DNA from: Shewanella algidipiscicola
GTDB lineage: Bacteria > Pseudomonadota > Gammaproteobacteria > Enterobacterales > Shewanellaceae
Direction of reading: 5' to 3'
DNA: 64,000 bases
Assembly (NCBI RefSeq): GCF_003605125.1
Contig: NZ_QPQT01000004.1
Coordinates: 124,001-188,000 of the forward strand
Every line of letters starts with the position of its first letter. Position 1 is the stretch's first letter. This document shows positions 45,454 to 55,045 of this stretch, piece after piece. The translations under genes and the position numbers were made by a program. The notes under the pieces were generated by a model, which was not told the DNA's origin, searched no databases, and worked only from the letters and a program-made list of their open reading frames with translations.

Positions 45454-45493
45454 GAAAACCCACACACCGCCAATTGGCGGTGTGTGGGTTTTC
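45454..45493. terminator. Perfect 40-bp palindromic terminator
   Basis: The arm GAAAACCCACACACCGCCAA is followed at once by its exact complement, ending in GGGTTTTC. It lies between the converging kinase and pyrC genes and can act in both directions. Confidence 0.8.
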
Positions 45494-45527
45494 AGGCCTG
45501 CTTAGCGTTCAATCAGATTGAGGCTAA

Positions 45528-46556
45528 TTAGTTCTCGACTTGCCACTCGATGGTTTCGCCTGCGCGAATCGGCACCACACCGGTATCACCCAGTGGATAA
45601 GTGGCTGGCACATCCCAGCTGCGTTTTACTAGGGTGATGGTGTCGCTGTTGCGCGCTAGGCCGTAGAAGTCTGGGCCGTTGAAGCTGGCAAAGGCTTCTA
45701 GTTTATCGAGTGCATTGACCGACTCAAACGCCTCGGCGTACAGCTCGATAGCCGCATGAGCGGTATATGAGCCGGCGCAGCCACAGGCGGCCTCTTTGCG
45801 ATCTTTAGCATGAGGCGCCGAATCTGTGCCTAAGAAGAACTTCTTGCTGCCACTGGCCGCCGCAGCCAGCAGTGCCTGCTGGTGAGTGTTGCGCTTTAAA
45901 ATGGGCAAGCAGTAAAAATGTGGGCGAATACCACCGGCTAACATATGGTTACGGTTATACAGTAAGTGATGGGCTGTGATGGTTGCGGCCACATTGTCTG
46001 GTGCGCTCATCACAAAGTCGACCGCATCTTTGGTGGTGATATGTTCAAGCACAATCTTCAGCTTGGGAAAATCCCGCACCACTTGCTTTAAGGTGTTCTC
46101 GATGAAAATGGCTTCTCTGTCGAAGATATCGATCGATGAGTCGGTGACTTCACCGTGAACCAAAAACAGCATGCCCACCTCTTGCATCGCCTCTAGTACT
46201 GGGTAGATGTTGTTCACATCGGTCACGCCAGAATCTGAGTTGGTGGTGGCACCAGCAGGGTATAACTTAGCGGCAACCACTTTGCCCGACGCTTTCGCGG
46301 CGCGAATATCTTCGGCCGTGGTGTTGTCGGTTAAATACAGCACCATTAACGGCTCAAAGTTGGTGGTGGTCACCGCTTTGATGCGCTCATAGTAGGCCAT
46401 GGCGCTGTCAAGATTAGTGGCGGGTGGCACGAGATTTGGCATGATGATGGCGCGGCCCATATAGCGGCCAGTGTCTCTAACGGTATCGGCAAGCACGTCG
46501 CCATCGCGTAGGTGAACATGCCAGTCGTCGGGGCGAGTAATGGTTATTGTGGTCAT
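45528..46556 (-). CDS. pyrC: Dihydroorotase, class II
   Basis: A 342-residue zinc amidohydrolase of pyrimidine synthesis (E. coli PyrC has 348). Metal ligands are visible in [10 protein letters not shown] (residues 11-20), the carboxylated lysine in [13 protein letters not shown] (near 100), histidines in VHGEV and [10 protein letters not shown], and the catalytic aspartate in GTDSAPH. The ATG at 46556 fits the family start; the frame extends 56 codons further upstream with unrelated basic residues. It is monocistronic. Confidence 0.95.
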   Translation of the reverse strand: MTTITITRPDDWHVHLRDGDVLADTVRDTGRYMGRAIIMPNLVPPATNLDSAMAYYERIKAVTTTNFEPLMVLYLTDNTTAEDIRAAKASGKVVAAKLYPAGATTNSDSGVTDVNNIYPVLEAMQEVGMLFLVHGEVTDSSIDIFDREAIFIENTLKQVVRDFPKLKIVLEHITTKDAVDFVMSAPDNVAATITAHHLLYNRNHMLAGGIRPHFYCLPILKRNTHQQALLAAAASGSKKFFLGTDSAPHAKDRKEAACGCAGSYTAHAAIELYAEAFESVNALDKLEAFASFNGPDFYGLARNSDTITLVKRSWDVPATYPLGDTGVVPIRAGETIEWQVEN

Positions 46557-46972
46557 TGAGGTATCTTTCTTTTGCGTAGAGTGGCTGGATCTTATGTGGC
46601 TAGGCGAGCGCTGTAAAGAGCCAAAAGGAGACTTATTGACACTCCATCGGCGATAAATCATCTGTTTATCTCTGTCTAAGTCCTTCTTTAGCCATAATTG
46701 CGACAGCTTCGCATCATTCGTCATTAACTGTGCTACTTCAATATGAATGATGAAAACTTAATCTATTGTTTTTTTCTAATAAAAGAATTTTGCATGTACC
46801 TATAGATGTAATACACTCATCGGCTCATAAAAGCTCAGCTCGATGCCTTGCAAAACCGCTTGCTGTAAACCAGCCAAACAAGCTAAGGCTCAAGCATAGG
46901 AAAAAGCTACAGCACCTAGGGCACCTCGCTATAAGCCAAGGTGAATTTGAATCGCAAGTCAGGAGACAGTAA
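46557..46972. other. Divergent region of pyrC and the reductase gene
   Basis: 416 bp with promoters for both genes. No PurR-type operator or sulfur-responsive repressor site could be recognised. Confidence 0.35.
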
Positions 46973-48676
46973 ATGAAGAAGTTAGTAATTATTGGTGGTG
47001 TTGCCGGCGGTGCATCGGCTGCGGCTCGTGCCAGACGATTAAGTGAAGATGCTGAAATTATTATGTTTGAGCGCGGCGAATATGTCTCTTTTGCCAATTG
47101 TGGCTTGCCTTATCATATCAGTGGCGAAATCAGTCAACGAAGTGCCTTAGTATTGCAAACTCCTGAGAGTTTTAAGGCGCGCTTTAATGTTGATGTGCGA
47201 GTGATGAACGAAGTGGTTGCCATTAATCGTCTGGATAAGTATGTCACAGTTAAAAATAGCCTCGATGGCACTGAATATACAGAGTCTTATGACTGCTTGC
47301 TTCTCAGCCCTGGTGCCTCGCCAATCGTGCCCCCGATCCCAGGCATCGATAACCCTTTGACCCACTCACTGCGCAATATTCCCGATATGGATCGCATTCT
47401 GCAGACGATTCAGATGAATAATGTTGAGCACGCCACCGTCGTTGGTGGTGGCTTTATTGGCCTTGAAATGATGGAGTCGCTGCACTATTTAGGCATTAAA
47501 ACCACCCTGTTGGAATTGGCGGATCAGGTAATGACGCCAATCGATCGTGAAATGGCGGGATTTGCCCATGCTGAAATTAAGCAAAAGGGCATAGACTTGC
47601 GTTTGGGGACCGCTTTATCTGGCGTTGAGTATATTCCACAGACCCATATGGCAAGCTACGCGGCGGGTGAAGAGACTGCCCATCAGCATATTAAGGGTCA
47701 CTTAAATTTATCTTTGAGTAACGGTGATTCCCTCGACACTGATCTGTTAATCATGGCCATTGGGGTACGACCAGAAACGCAACTGGCCCGTGATGCTGGG
47801 TTAGCGCTGGGGCAACTTGGTGGCATCTATACCAATGAGATGATGCAAACCAGTGATCCGGCTATCTACGCCGTGGGTGATGCGGTAGAGGTGCAAGATT
47901 TCGTCACAGGTCAAGCTACCTTAGTCCCCTTGGCTGGGCCTGCCAACCGTCAAGGGCGAATGGCGGCCGATAACATGTTTGGCGCTCGAGAAACCTATCA
48001 GGGGACTCAAGGCACGGCGATCTGTAAAGTGTTCGATCTAGCGCTGGCTTCCACGGGTAAAAATGAAAAGCAGCTTAAAAAAGACGGTATTGAGTACCAA
48101 AAAGCTTACGTGCACACCGCGAGCCATGCGAGCTATTATCCGGGTGCTGAAGTGGTGTCGTTTAAGCTGTTATTTGACCCAAGTTCAGGCAAGATCCTTG
48201 GCGCGCAGGCTGTGGGTAAAGATGGTATTGATAAACGCATCGATGTGATGGCGGTTGCCCAGCGCGCTGGGATGACAATCGAGCAGTTACAGCATCTCGA
48301 GCTAAGTTATGCGCCGCCATTTGGCAGCGCAAAAGATGTGATAAATCAGGCCGCTTTCGTTGCGTGTAACATAATGAAAGGCGATGCGATGCCGATTCAT
48401 TTTGATGAAATTGATCATCTTAGCGATGCGCAATTATTACTGGATGTGCGTAATCCTGGCGAGTTACAACAAGGAAATGTTATCGATGGGGCGATCAACA
48501 TTCCTGTCGATGAGCTGCGGGATCGCATGCATGAACTGCCAAAAGACAAGGAGATAGTGATCTATTGTCAGGTCGGTTTACGTGGCAATGTGGCGTATCG
48601 TCAGCTGGTGAATAATGGCTATAAGGCGCGTAATTTAATTGGTGGTTATCGCACCTATAAATTTGCCAAGGTCTAA
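46973..48676 (+). CDS. Persulfide/CoA-disulfide reductase with rhodanese domain
   Basis: A 567-residue FAD-dependent reductase. FAD-binding motif [16 protein letters not shown] (residues 7-22), redox cysteine C43 in FANCGLPYHISG, NAD(P) motif VVGGGFIGLEMME, and the second FAD motif YAVGDAVEV. A C-terminal rhodanese domain (about 465-567) has its cysteine C532 in YCQVGLRG. Length and architecture match the NAD(P)H-dependent persulfide reductase Npsr of Shewanella loihica. It is followed by two YeeE/YedE-type membrane genes, supporting a role in sulfane-sulfur handling. AGGAG precedes the ATG. Confidence 0.9.
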   Translation: MKKLVIIGGVAGGASAAARARRLSEDAEIIMFERGEYVSFANCGLPYHISGEISQRSALVLQTPESFKARFNVDVRVMNEVVAINRLDKYVTVKNSLDGTEYTESYDCLLLSPGASPIVPPIPGIDNPLTHSLRNIPDMDRILQTIQMNNVEHATVVGGGFIGLEMMESLHYLGIKTTLLELADQVMTPIDREMAGFAHAEIKQKGIDLRLGTALSGVEYIPQTHMASYAAGEETAHQHIKGHLNLSLSNGDSLDTDLLIMAIGVRPETQLARDAGLALGQLGGIYTNEMMQTSDPAIYAVGDAVEVQDFVTGQATLVPLAGPANRQGRMAADNMFGARETYQGTQGTAICKVFDLALASTGKNEKQLKKDGIEYQKAYVHTASHASYYPGAEVVSFKLLFDPSSGKILGAQAVGKDGIDKRIDVMAVAQRAGMTIEQLQHLELSYAPPFGSAKDVINQAAFVACNIMKGDAMPIHFDEIDHLSDAQLLLDVRNPGELQQGNVIDGAINIPVDELRDRMHELPKDKEIVIYCQVGLRGNVAYRQLVNNGYKARNLIGGYRTYKFAKV

Positions 48677-48740
48677 TAAGCGTTAACGGGGTCTTAGGCC
48701 CCGATAAACCCCTGTTTGTTTTAGATGAAAGGAGTATTCG

Positions 48741-49184
48741 ATGTTTTCATCTTATGTGATTGCATTATGCGGTGGCGTATTAGTGGGGCTAGGGGCGATT
48801 TTATTGCTCTTGCTCAATGGCCGAATAGCTGGCATTAGCGGCATTTTATCGGGCGCGCTATGGGGTAGCGATGACAGCAAGACGCAAGCCAAAGGCTTGG
48901 GCTGGCAATGGTATTTTCTGGGTGGGTTACTGCTCAGTGGCGCCATCATGGGCGCACCGCTTGAGGCGATATTTGGCCTTGCACCTATCGAGTTAAGCTC
49001 GGTGTCGCAGTCGACTCCGTTACTGCTTATCTCGGGTGTTTTAGTGGGATTAGGCTGCGCGATTGGCAGTGGCTGCACGAGTGGCCACGGCATTTGTGGC
49101 GTAGGCCGCTTATCGCCCCGTTCAATTGTGGCGACTCTGGTGTTTATGGTGATGGGTATTATTTCTGCGGTAGTTTTCCACTAA
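48741..49184 (+). CDS. YeeE/YedE-type sulfur transporter half
   Basis: A 147-residue membrane protein with about four helices and the hallmark GCAIGSGCTSGHGICGVGRL (residues 105-124), whose cysteines handle sulfur species in the YeeE/YedE family. AAGGAG precedes the ATG. It lies 64 bp after the persulfide reductase gene and 9 bp before the DUF6691-type partner. The transported species (thiosulfate or a persulfide) is inferred. Confidence 0.88.
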   Translation: MFSSYVIALCGGVLVGLGAILLLLLNGRIAGISGILSGALWGSDDSKTQAKGLGWQWYFLGGLLLSGAIMGAPLEAIFGLAPIELSSVSQSTPLLLISGVLVGLGCAIGSGCTSGHGICGVGRLSPRSIVATLVFMVMGIISAVVFH

Positions 49185-49193
49185 GGTGTTGAG

Positions 49194-49658
49194 ATGAAAA
49201 AGATTGTTGCACTTTTTTGTGGTGTATTATTTGGGACAGGTTTAATGCTATCTGGGCTGGCCGATCCCGCTAAAGTGATTGGCTTCTTAAATGTAAGTCT
49301 CATGCTGAGCGGCGAGTGGGACCCGACCTTGCTGTTTGTGATGTCTGGTGGTTTGGCGGTTTATTTACCCTTGTATTTGCTGGTGGTTAAGCCTCGCGCG
49401 CAGGCCAAGCTTGGGCCGGTATTCGATAAGTGTTACCACCTGCCCAGCAAGCGCGCTATTGATGCGCCCTTAGTCATTGGGTCTGCCTTGTTTGGTTTAG
49501 GCTGGGGCATGATAGGTATCTGTCCTGGGCCATCGATTGTTAATTTAGCCCATCTGGATCTGCCTATGGTGCTATTTGTCGTGGCGATGATCGCCGGTGC
49601 CTATATTGGCCGGCAGATGAATCGAACCCTGCCGCTGACGGCCAGCAGTCGCCAGTAA
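49194..49658 (+). CDS. DUF6691/YeeE-type sulfur transporter half
   Basis: A 154-residue membrane protein with about four helices. FGTGLMLSGLADPAKVIGFL (residues 14-33) and LGWGMIGICPGPSI (near 110) are typical of the second half of split YeeE/YedE transporters. Together with the preceding gene it makes one functional unit, probably importing reduced sulfur for the reductase. Confidence 0.88.
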   Translation: MKKIVALFCGVLFGTGLMLSGLADPAKVIGFLNVSLMLSGEWDPTLLFVMSGGLAVYLPLYLLVVKPRAQAKLGPVFDKCYHLPSKRAIDAPLVIGSALFGLGWGMIGICPGPSIVNLAHLDLPMVLFVVAMIAGAYIGRQMNRTLPLTASSRQ

Positions 49659-49688
49659 CCCTGCTTATGGTATGATAAGCCGCAGAAT

Positions 49689-49714
49689 AAGCCTCCGTTT
49701 AGGGGGCTTTCTTT
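49689..49714 (+). terminator. Intrinsic terminator
   Basis: AAGCCTCC-GTTTA-GGGGGCTT stem followed by TCTTTT, after the sulfur genes. Confidence 0.7.
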
Positions 49715-49734
49715 TGTCTATTTGAGGTCACGCA

Positions 49735-50076
49735 ATGAGTCAGGAATTAGAGATTATTGATGTTAAGGTGGGCGAGGGGAAGGCAGCGGTCAAAGGCGCG
49801 TTAATTACGGTGCAATATGAGGGCCTGTTAGCCGATGGCACTAAGTTTGATTCCTCTTATGATAAGGGCCGTCCATTTCAATGTGTGATTGGCACAGGAC
49901 GAGTGATAAAAGGCTGGGATCAGGGGATGATGGGCATGCGTGTTGGCGGTACGCGTAAGTTAGCTGTGCCGGCACATTTAGCCTATGGCGAGCGTCAAAT
50001 TGGCGCGTTAATTAAACCCAATTCTGATCTCTATTTCACCGTTGAGTTGCTAGAAGTGCTGACCCGCGATGATTAA
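49735..50076 (+). CDS. FKBP-type peptidyl-prolyl isomerase
   Basis: A 113-residue single-domain FKBP without a signal peptide, so cytoplasmic. Typical residues are in VQYEGLLADGTKFDSSYDKG (residues 27-46), the WDQGMMGMRVGG helix and the PAHLAYGE loop. It accelerates proline isomerisation during folding. It is independent of its neighbours. Confidence 0.93.
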   Translation: MSQELEIIDVKVGEGKAAVKGALITVQYEGLLADGTKFDSSYDKGRPFQCVIGTGRVIKGWDQGMMGMRVGGTRKLAVPAHLAYGERQIGALIKPNSDLYFTVELLEVLTRDD

Positions 50077-50168
50077 TCGCATCTGGCTTAAGGCTCAAGG
50101 CTCAAGGGGAAGTTGCCCCTTGCCGCTTTGTACATGCTAGGGCAGATGCGCCGCATCTGGCCTAGCCC

Positions 50169-50612
50169 TTATTTGGCGGCGGCTTTTATGGCTAACGCCA
50201 GTGCATACAGGCCGTTAGTACGAGATGGGCTTAGCTGACCGGTTAGGCCTAACTGGTCAAAATAGGCGTTAATATCCAGCGCCGCGATGGTTGCACTGTC
50301 TTGGCCATGGGTGACGGCAAGCAGTAAGGCGACTAAGCCTTTTACGATACGGGCATCGCTGTCGGCCACATAATAGTGTTTGTTGTCGATAGAGGTGTGA
50401 TACAGCCACGCGTTACTTTCGCAGCCTTCAACCTTAGCCATATCGGTGCGCAGGCTCTCATCGAGTGGCGGTAAGGTTTTGCCCAGTAACATGATCTCAC
50501 GATAACGCTCTTGCCAGTTGGCGGCGGCGTTAAAACGCTTGATGATGGCCTCGCTATCGAAATGCTGGGCTAAAAAGAGGGCCTCGGCCGGTTGTGGAGT
50601 GGCTTGCGTCAT
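50169..50612 (-). CDS. csdE: Sulfur acceptor protein CsdE (SufE-like)
   Basis: A 147-residue SufE-family protein that accepts persulfide from the cysteine desulfurase on C64 in VEGCESNAWL. MLLGKTLPPLDESLR and the C-terminal GLTGQLSPSRTNGL are typical. The ATG at 50612, with AAGGA upstream, is chosen; the earlier alternative start is unsupported. csdA lies immediately upstream in the same direction (32 bp), as in E. coli. Confidence 0.9.
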   Translation of the reverse strand: MTQATPQPAEALFLAQHFDSEAIIKRFNAAANWQERYREIMLLGKTLPPLDESLRTDMAKVEGCESNAWLYHTSIDNKHYYVADSDARIVKGLVALLLAVTHGQDSATIAALDINAYFDQLGLTGQLSPSRTNGLYALALAIKAAAK

Positions 50613-50644
50613 GGAAGTCCTTAAATTATGCAATGGGCCGCGCT

Positions 50645-51856
50645 TTACAGCAGCAGGTCTTTGACTGAGGCAAGCGCCTCGATAAAACGGTCGATATCTT
50701 GCTTGCTGGTATATACCCCAATAGAGGCGCGGCAGCAGCCGTTAAGCTGTAAGGCGTGCATCAGCGGCATGGCGCAGTGGTGGCCGCAGCGCACCGCAAT
50801 GCCTTGTTGATCCAGTAAAATCCCCACATCTTGATGGTGCTCGCCAGCAAGGTTAAAGGCCACAGCGCCAATATTATCCTCATGGGCACCGTATAAGGTG
50901 ATATCGCCGACATCGCTAAGCCTGCGTTGCAGGTACTGCAGCAGCTCGGTTTCACGTTGTTGCGTCTGTGCCTTATCTAAGTTATCAATAAAGCTTACCG
51001 CAGCTCCCAGACCGATAACGGCGCTGATCGGTGGCGTGCCGGCTTCGAGTCGGTTAGGTAAGGCGTTAAATTGAGTGCTTTCAAAGCTAACCTGTTTAAT
51101 CATCTCACCGCCCGTGAGCAGAGGGCTGAGGCTGTCGAGGCGTTCAAAGCGGCCATAGAGAATGCCAACGCCAGTTGGGCCATACATTTTATGCGCCGAA
51201 AACAGGTAAAAATCGCAGTCGAGCGCCTGTACATCCACCGGTAGATGCGCAATGGCCTGCGCGCCGTCGATCACAGTGATCGCCCCCGCTTGTTTTGCTT
51301 GTTTAACCATCTGCTGCACAGGATTGACCGTACCAAGCACATTAGACACATGTCCAAGGGCGACGATGGCTGGCTTGTTGGCCAGTAGCCGCGCGTAGGC
51401 GTCTTGGTCGAGACGCTGCTGTGCATTGAGCGGGATAGGGACTATCGTTGCGCCTGTGCGCTGAGCGAGCATCTGCCATGGCACTATGTTGGCGTGATGG
51501 GCGGCGCTGTCGATTAAAATGGTATCGCCTTTGCGCACCTGCTCGCTCAATCCGTGGGCCACCATATTGATGCCTTCGGTGGTGCCATGGGTAATGATGA
51601 TCTCTTCACGGCGCTTGGCATGAATAAAGCGCTGCACGCTATCGCGCACGGACTCATAGTGGGTAGTGGCTCGGCTCGATAACTGGTGCGCAGCGCGGTG
51701 TACATTGGCATTATCGTGTTGATAATACTGAGTCATCGCCTCTATCACCGCTAATGGCTTTTGGCTGGTGGCCGCGGTATCGAGGTAACACAGCGGGTAA
51801 TCCCCTAAGGTTTGAGCAAGGGCGGGAAACTGCGCGCGCAGTTGAGTTAAGTCCAT
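50645..51856 (-). CDS. csdA: Cysteine desulfurase CsdA
   Basis: A 403-residue class V aminotransferase-fold desulfurase, group II (SufS/CsdA). The PLP lysine is K223 in FSAHKMYGP, and the persulfide cysteine is C361 in GHHCAMP. THGTTEGINMVA and IDGAQAIAHLPVDVQ bind the cofactor. It mobilises sulfur from cysteine to CsdE. The ATG at 51856 is chosen over the start 18 bp earlier because of the preceding GGAA and the family start. Confidence 0.93.
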   Translation of the reverse strand: MDLTQLRAQFPALAQTLGDYPLCYLDTAATSQKPLAVIEAMTQYYQHDNANVHRAAHQLSSRATTHYESVRDSVQRFIHAKRREEIIITHGTTEGINMVAHGLSEQVRKGDTILIDSAAHHANIVPWQMLAQRTGATIVPIPLNAQQRLDQDAYARLLANKPAIVALGHVSNVLGTVNPVQQMVKQAKQAGAITVIDGAQAIAHLPVDVQALDCDFYLFSAHKMYGPTGVGILYGRFERLDSLSPLLTGGEMIKQVSFESTQFNALPNRLEAGTPPISAVIGLGAAVSFIDNLDKAQTQQRETELLQYLQRRLSDVGDITLYGAHEDNIGAVAFNLAGEHHQDVGILLDQQGIAVRCGHHCAMPLMHALQLNGCCRASIGVYTSKQDIDRFIEALASVKDLLL

Positions 51857-51883
51857 TGGTGGTTCCGGCAGCAATAAATAAAC

Positions 51884-51915
51884 AGGCGCTAGGATCTTGG
51901 GAGATCTTAGCGCCT
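51884..51915 (-). terminator. Intrinsic terminator after tas
   Basis: AGGCGCTAAGATCT / AGATCCTAGCGCCT stem with a CCCA loop, followed on the minus strand by GTTTATTT. It separates tas from csdA. Confidence 0.7.
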
Positions 51916-51945
51916 ATTGCAAGCTTTTGTCACATCCCTTGCCCG

Positions 51946-52986
51946 TTAGGGGCAGGGTAGGCGATAGCGATCGGCCAGTTCGTTGAGTCTGGCCAGTAAC
52001 GGCTCGCTCAGGGTGACATTGAGACTGTCGATATTCTCTTTGAGCTGCTCAAGATTGGTGGCGCCAATGATGTTAGAGCCGACAAATTTTCGGCTGTTGA
52101 CGAAGGCCAAGGCCATTTGCGCTGGGCTTAGGTTAAATTCGCGTGCCAATTCCACATAGGCTTGCGTCGCTTCGAGCGCTAATGGGGTGCCGTTATAACG
52201 GGCAAAGCGCTTAAACAGCGTCATGCGCGCGCCTTCGGGCCATTGGCCGTCAAGGTATTTGCCACTTAGGGCGCCAAAGGCCAGTGGTGAATAGGCCAGC
52301 AGCGGCAACTCTTCGCGGTGGGCGATTTCGGCCATGCCCACTTCAAAGCTACGGTTGAGTAAGTTATAGGGGTTTTGCACGCTAATGATACGTGGTAAGC
52401 CATGTTTTTCTGCTAACTGCAGGTATTTCATCAAGCCCCAAGGGGTTTCGTTAGAGACGCCAATATAGCGAATTTTACCGGCGCTGATCAGCGAGGCTAA
52501 GGCTTCTAAGGTATCGATGATCGGCGTGAGTTTTTCTTGCTCTTGCTGCTCGTAACACAGTTCGCCAAAGAAATTGGTATTTCTGTCAGGCCAATGCAGT
52601 TGGTACAGATCTATGGTCTCAATCTGTAAGCGACTCAAAGAGTCATCGACCGCTTGGTGAATATTACGCCAGTCTAGCGCCATATTGGGGCGGATATAAT
52701 CGCTCTTGCCACCGGGGGCCGACACTTTAGTGGCGATCACTAGGTTGTCGCGATTACCGCGAGCCTTGAGGTATTGACCTAATATACGCTCGGTCTCTCC
52801 TTGGGTTTCAGCCTTGGGCGGCACAGGGTACATCTCGGCGGTATCGATAAAGTTAATGCCTTCGCCAATGGCGTAATCGAGCTGAGCAAACGCCTCGCTT
52901 TGGGTATTTTGCTCGCCCCACGTCATGGTGCCCAGACAAAGTTGGCTGACGTCGAGGTTAGAATGCGGGAGTCGTCTATAGTCCAT
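51946..52986 (-). CDS. tas: Aldo/keto reductase Tas
   Basis: A 346-residue NADPH-dependent aldo/keto reductase, the same length as E. coli Tas. The catalytic tetrad is seen as DTAEMYP, KVS and QLHWPDR. LPHSNLDVSQLCLGTMTWGE (residues 5-24), RYIGVSNETPWG and QNPYNLLNRSFE are subgroup features. GGAG lies ahead of the ATG at 52986; the longer frame has no such signal. The physiological substrate is unknown. Confidence 0.9.
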   Translation of the reverse strand: MDYRRLPHSNLDVSQLCLGTMTWGEQNTQSEAFAQLDYAIGEGINFIDTAEMYPVPPKAETQGETERILGQYLKARGNRDNLVIATKVSAPGGKSDYIRPNMALDWRNIHQAVDDSLSRLQIETIDLYQLHWPDRNTNFFGELCYEQQEQEKLTPIIDTLEALASLISAGKIRYIGVSNETPWGLMKYLQLAEKHGLPRIISVQNPYNLLNRSFEVGMAEIAHREELPLLAYSPLAFGALSGKYLDGQWPEGARMTLFKRFARYNGTPLALEATQAYVELAREFNLSPAQMALAFVNSRKFVGSNIIGATNLEQLKENIDSLNVTLSEPLLARLNELADRYRLPCP

Positions 52987-53313
52987 GAAAGTCTCCGGAA
53001 TGCGCAACAATAATGTTTGAACTAGGGTCTTTGATTTTTACGTTTTAATACAATTTATGGGTTATTTTGCTAAGGACGATGACATTGAGTGGTATCCTAA
53101 CGTCCCCTTTTGTACAGACTTAAACCGCCACACACCCACATAGCTAAGAGGCGTGATCCTTTAAATCTGTCTATAAATCCTGTGGTTTAAATCCCATTGA
53201 ACCTGCATAACAACTCTGCTTGAACCCTAACAATCTTTGTTATAAAACACTAGCTAATTTGTTACTTCACAACGCAATAATTTAACGCAATGATCTCTAC
53301 GTGAATACCTTGC
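52987..53313. other. Gene-free region upstream of tas
   Basis: 327 bp, AT-rich. It holds the tas promoter and the 3' end of the MarR-GNAT transcript. No distinct element was seen. Confidence 0.35.
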
Positions 53314-54282
53314 TCAAAGCTTAAGCAACATGGCGATTTCACAAGCATCATGACCTGTGTCACCTAGCGGCTGATTCAAGTGTTCGAAGCCCAGTTTTTC
53401 ATATAATACCAAGGCTTCTTTAAGGCAGGCGGTGGTTTCTAAATAACAGGCTTGATAACCACGGTTGCGGGCAAATGTTAAGGCTTGCAGGGCTAAGCGC
53501 CGCGCAAAGCCTTTGCCGCGTAAACTGGGCGAAAAATACATTTTTTGCAGTTCACAAACCCCATCATGACCCGCTAATGGTGCGATCCCAGCACCGCCCA
53601 ACACTTTACCGTTGTGGGTGATGACCCAGTAGTGGGCATCACTCATCTCATATACCTGATACAAGCTGTCGAGAGTGGGATCGGCAACGCCATAACCCTT
53701 ATCGGGTGTGAGCCCATATTCGGCCGACACACTGCGGATCACTTGGGCTATTTGTGGGTTGTCACTGGGCGTAATGCTGCGGATCTCAAAGTCTTGTTGC
53801 TGCTCGGCATAGGCGATAGCCCGTGAATACTGGTTTAACGAGTCGGTGAGTTGACTTACCTGCTCGGCAGAGAGCTGGGCGAGGATCTGCTGATATAAGG
53901 TATTTTGTTGCTGATTTAGGTTTTTGAGTTGGCGTTTTCCCTGGGGAGTCAGCTTGCATAATGAACTGCGGCTGTCTCTGGGATTAGTGCGACTCTGGGC
54001 TAGCCCTTTTTCGCACAGTTGGCTGACCGCTCGGCTGGCATTGGACTTGTTAATATTAAGCTGTTGTGCCAGTTGATTGACCGATAACTCTTGGTTACTG
54101 ATCTCGATTAATGCATGGGCTTGCACTGGCGATAAGTGTAACGGCATACCATCGGCGTTGAGCATTCCCAACTGCCTGACTAAGCGTCGCGATATTGTAC
54201 GTAACGAGGAGCAGGTTTGCGGCAATGTAGTCTCTGTTGCCTGAGAGATATTATCCAAAGTAGAGATGCTGTTGTCAGTCAT
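53314..54282 (-). CDS. MarR-GNAT fusion regulator
   Basis: A 322-residue two-domain protein. Residues 20-160 are a MarR-type winged helix ([20 protein letters not shown], then the wing [13 protein letters not shown]). Residues 165-322 are a GNAT acetyltransferase with the acetyl-CoA loop [16 protein letters not shown] and [15 protein letters not shown]-type ends. Such fusions are known; the acetylated target and the regulated genes are not. It is monocistronic. Confidence 0.88.
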   Translation of the reverse strand: MTDNSISTLDNISQATETTLPQTCSSLRTISRRLVRQLGMLNADGMPLHLSPVQAHALIEISNQELSVNQLAQQLNINKSNASRAVSQLCEKGLAQSRTNPRDSRSSLCKLTPQGKRQLKNLNQQQNTLYQQILAQLSAEQVSQLTDSLNQYSRAIAYAEQQQDFEIRSITPSDNPQIAQVIRSVSAEYGLTPDKGYGVADPTLDSLYQVYEMSDAHYWVITHNGKVLGGAGIAPLAGHDGVCELQKMYFSPSLRGKGFARRLALQALTFARNRGYQACYLETTACLKEALVLYEKLGFEHLNQPLGDTGHDACEIAMLLKL

Positions 54283-54475
54283 TGGCGATCCGGTGTTGTT
54301 TATCGGTTAGCGATAGCATGAGCTCTCGCTAACAGGTGTCGCAACGATGTCATCAAATCGATAACTTGGGTATCAAATTAGTTGCAAGAGATACCTAATC
54401 TAGACGGCTTGATTTTCAAATGCAAGTATTTGCTAATGTAGCTGGCATCGCAATAGAGGCGGCTGAGCCTGAGCC

Positions 54476-55045
54476 TTAAGCATAAACCTGTGGGTTTAAA
54501 ATGGGGGCCATTGCCAACACAATCGCTTGGGTGTAAACGCTTTCGCGACTGGCTTTGCCGTCCGTGAGTAGGCCTATGGCACCGCCTTTTTGCTTAATGT
54601 TGACTGTGTTAAACAACCTATCCATAACATCACCTAACTCTTCGCCGGCGACTAAGGCTTGATACACAGCTGGGGGAAGCGGCAATTGGGCGCTGCGTCC
54701 GATAGACAGTTTGCCTTGATGGATAATGGCCATATAGGCATAAGTGGCTGCGCCATGATCGAAACAGTCAACACCGCCTTCCATCGCTATGTAGAGTTCG
54801 GCGCTTAAGTGTGGCTGTAACTCTGCTTGCTGCTTACAGTAACGCGCTCGATTGATGGCACCTGTGCGAGTCTCACTATCTGTCATGGGTTGCGCCGCCA
54901 CGCCAGAGGGGGCGTGTATGCCTTGACTGATGATCTGCGCTGCCGGAAAAAGCTGGGCGATGGCATTGTGCGCCGCGGCAATTTTTACTGGATTAGTTGA
55001 ACCGACGGTAATGCGAATAGGGGTTAATGCCGCAAGCTTATGCAT
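54476..55045 (-). CDS. yjjX: Inosine/xanthosine triphosphatase YjjX
   Basis: A 189-residue house-cleaning NTPase of the YjjX/DUF84 family that hydrolyses ITP and XTP. The nucleotide-site segments are VGSTNPVKIAAAHNAI (residues 14-29), SGVAAQPMTDSETRTGAINR and YIAMEGGVD, and the C-terminal GGAIGLLTDGKASRESVY is characteristic. The ATG at 55045 fits the family start; the frame extends upstream with unrelated sequence. Confidence 0.88.
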   Translation of the reverse strand: MHKLAALTPIRITVGSTNPVKIAAAHNAIAQLFPAAQIISQGIHAPSGVAAQPMTDSETRTGAINRARYCKQQAELQPHLSAELYIAMEGGVDCFDHGAATYAYMAIIHQGKLSIGRSAQLPLPPAVYQALVAGEELGDVMDRLFNTVNIKQKGGAIGLLTDGKASRESVYTQAIVLAMAPILNPQVYA

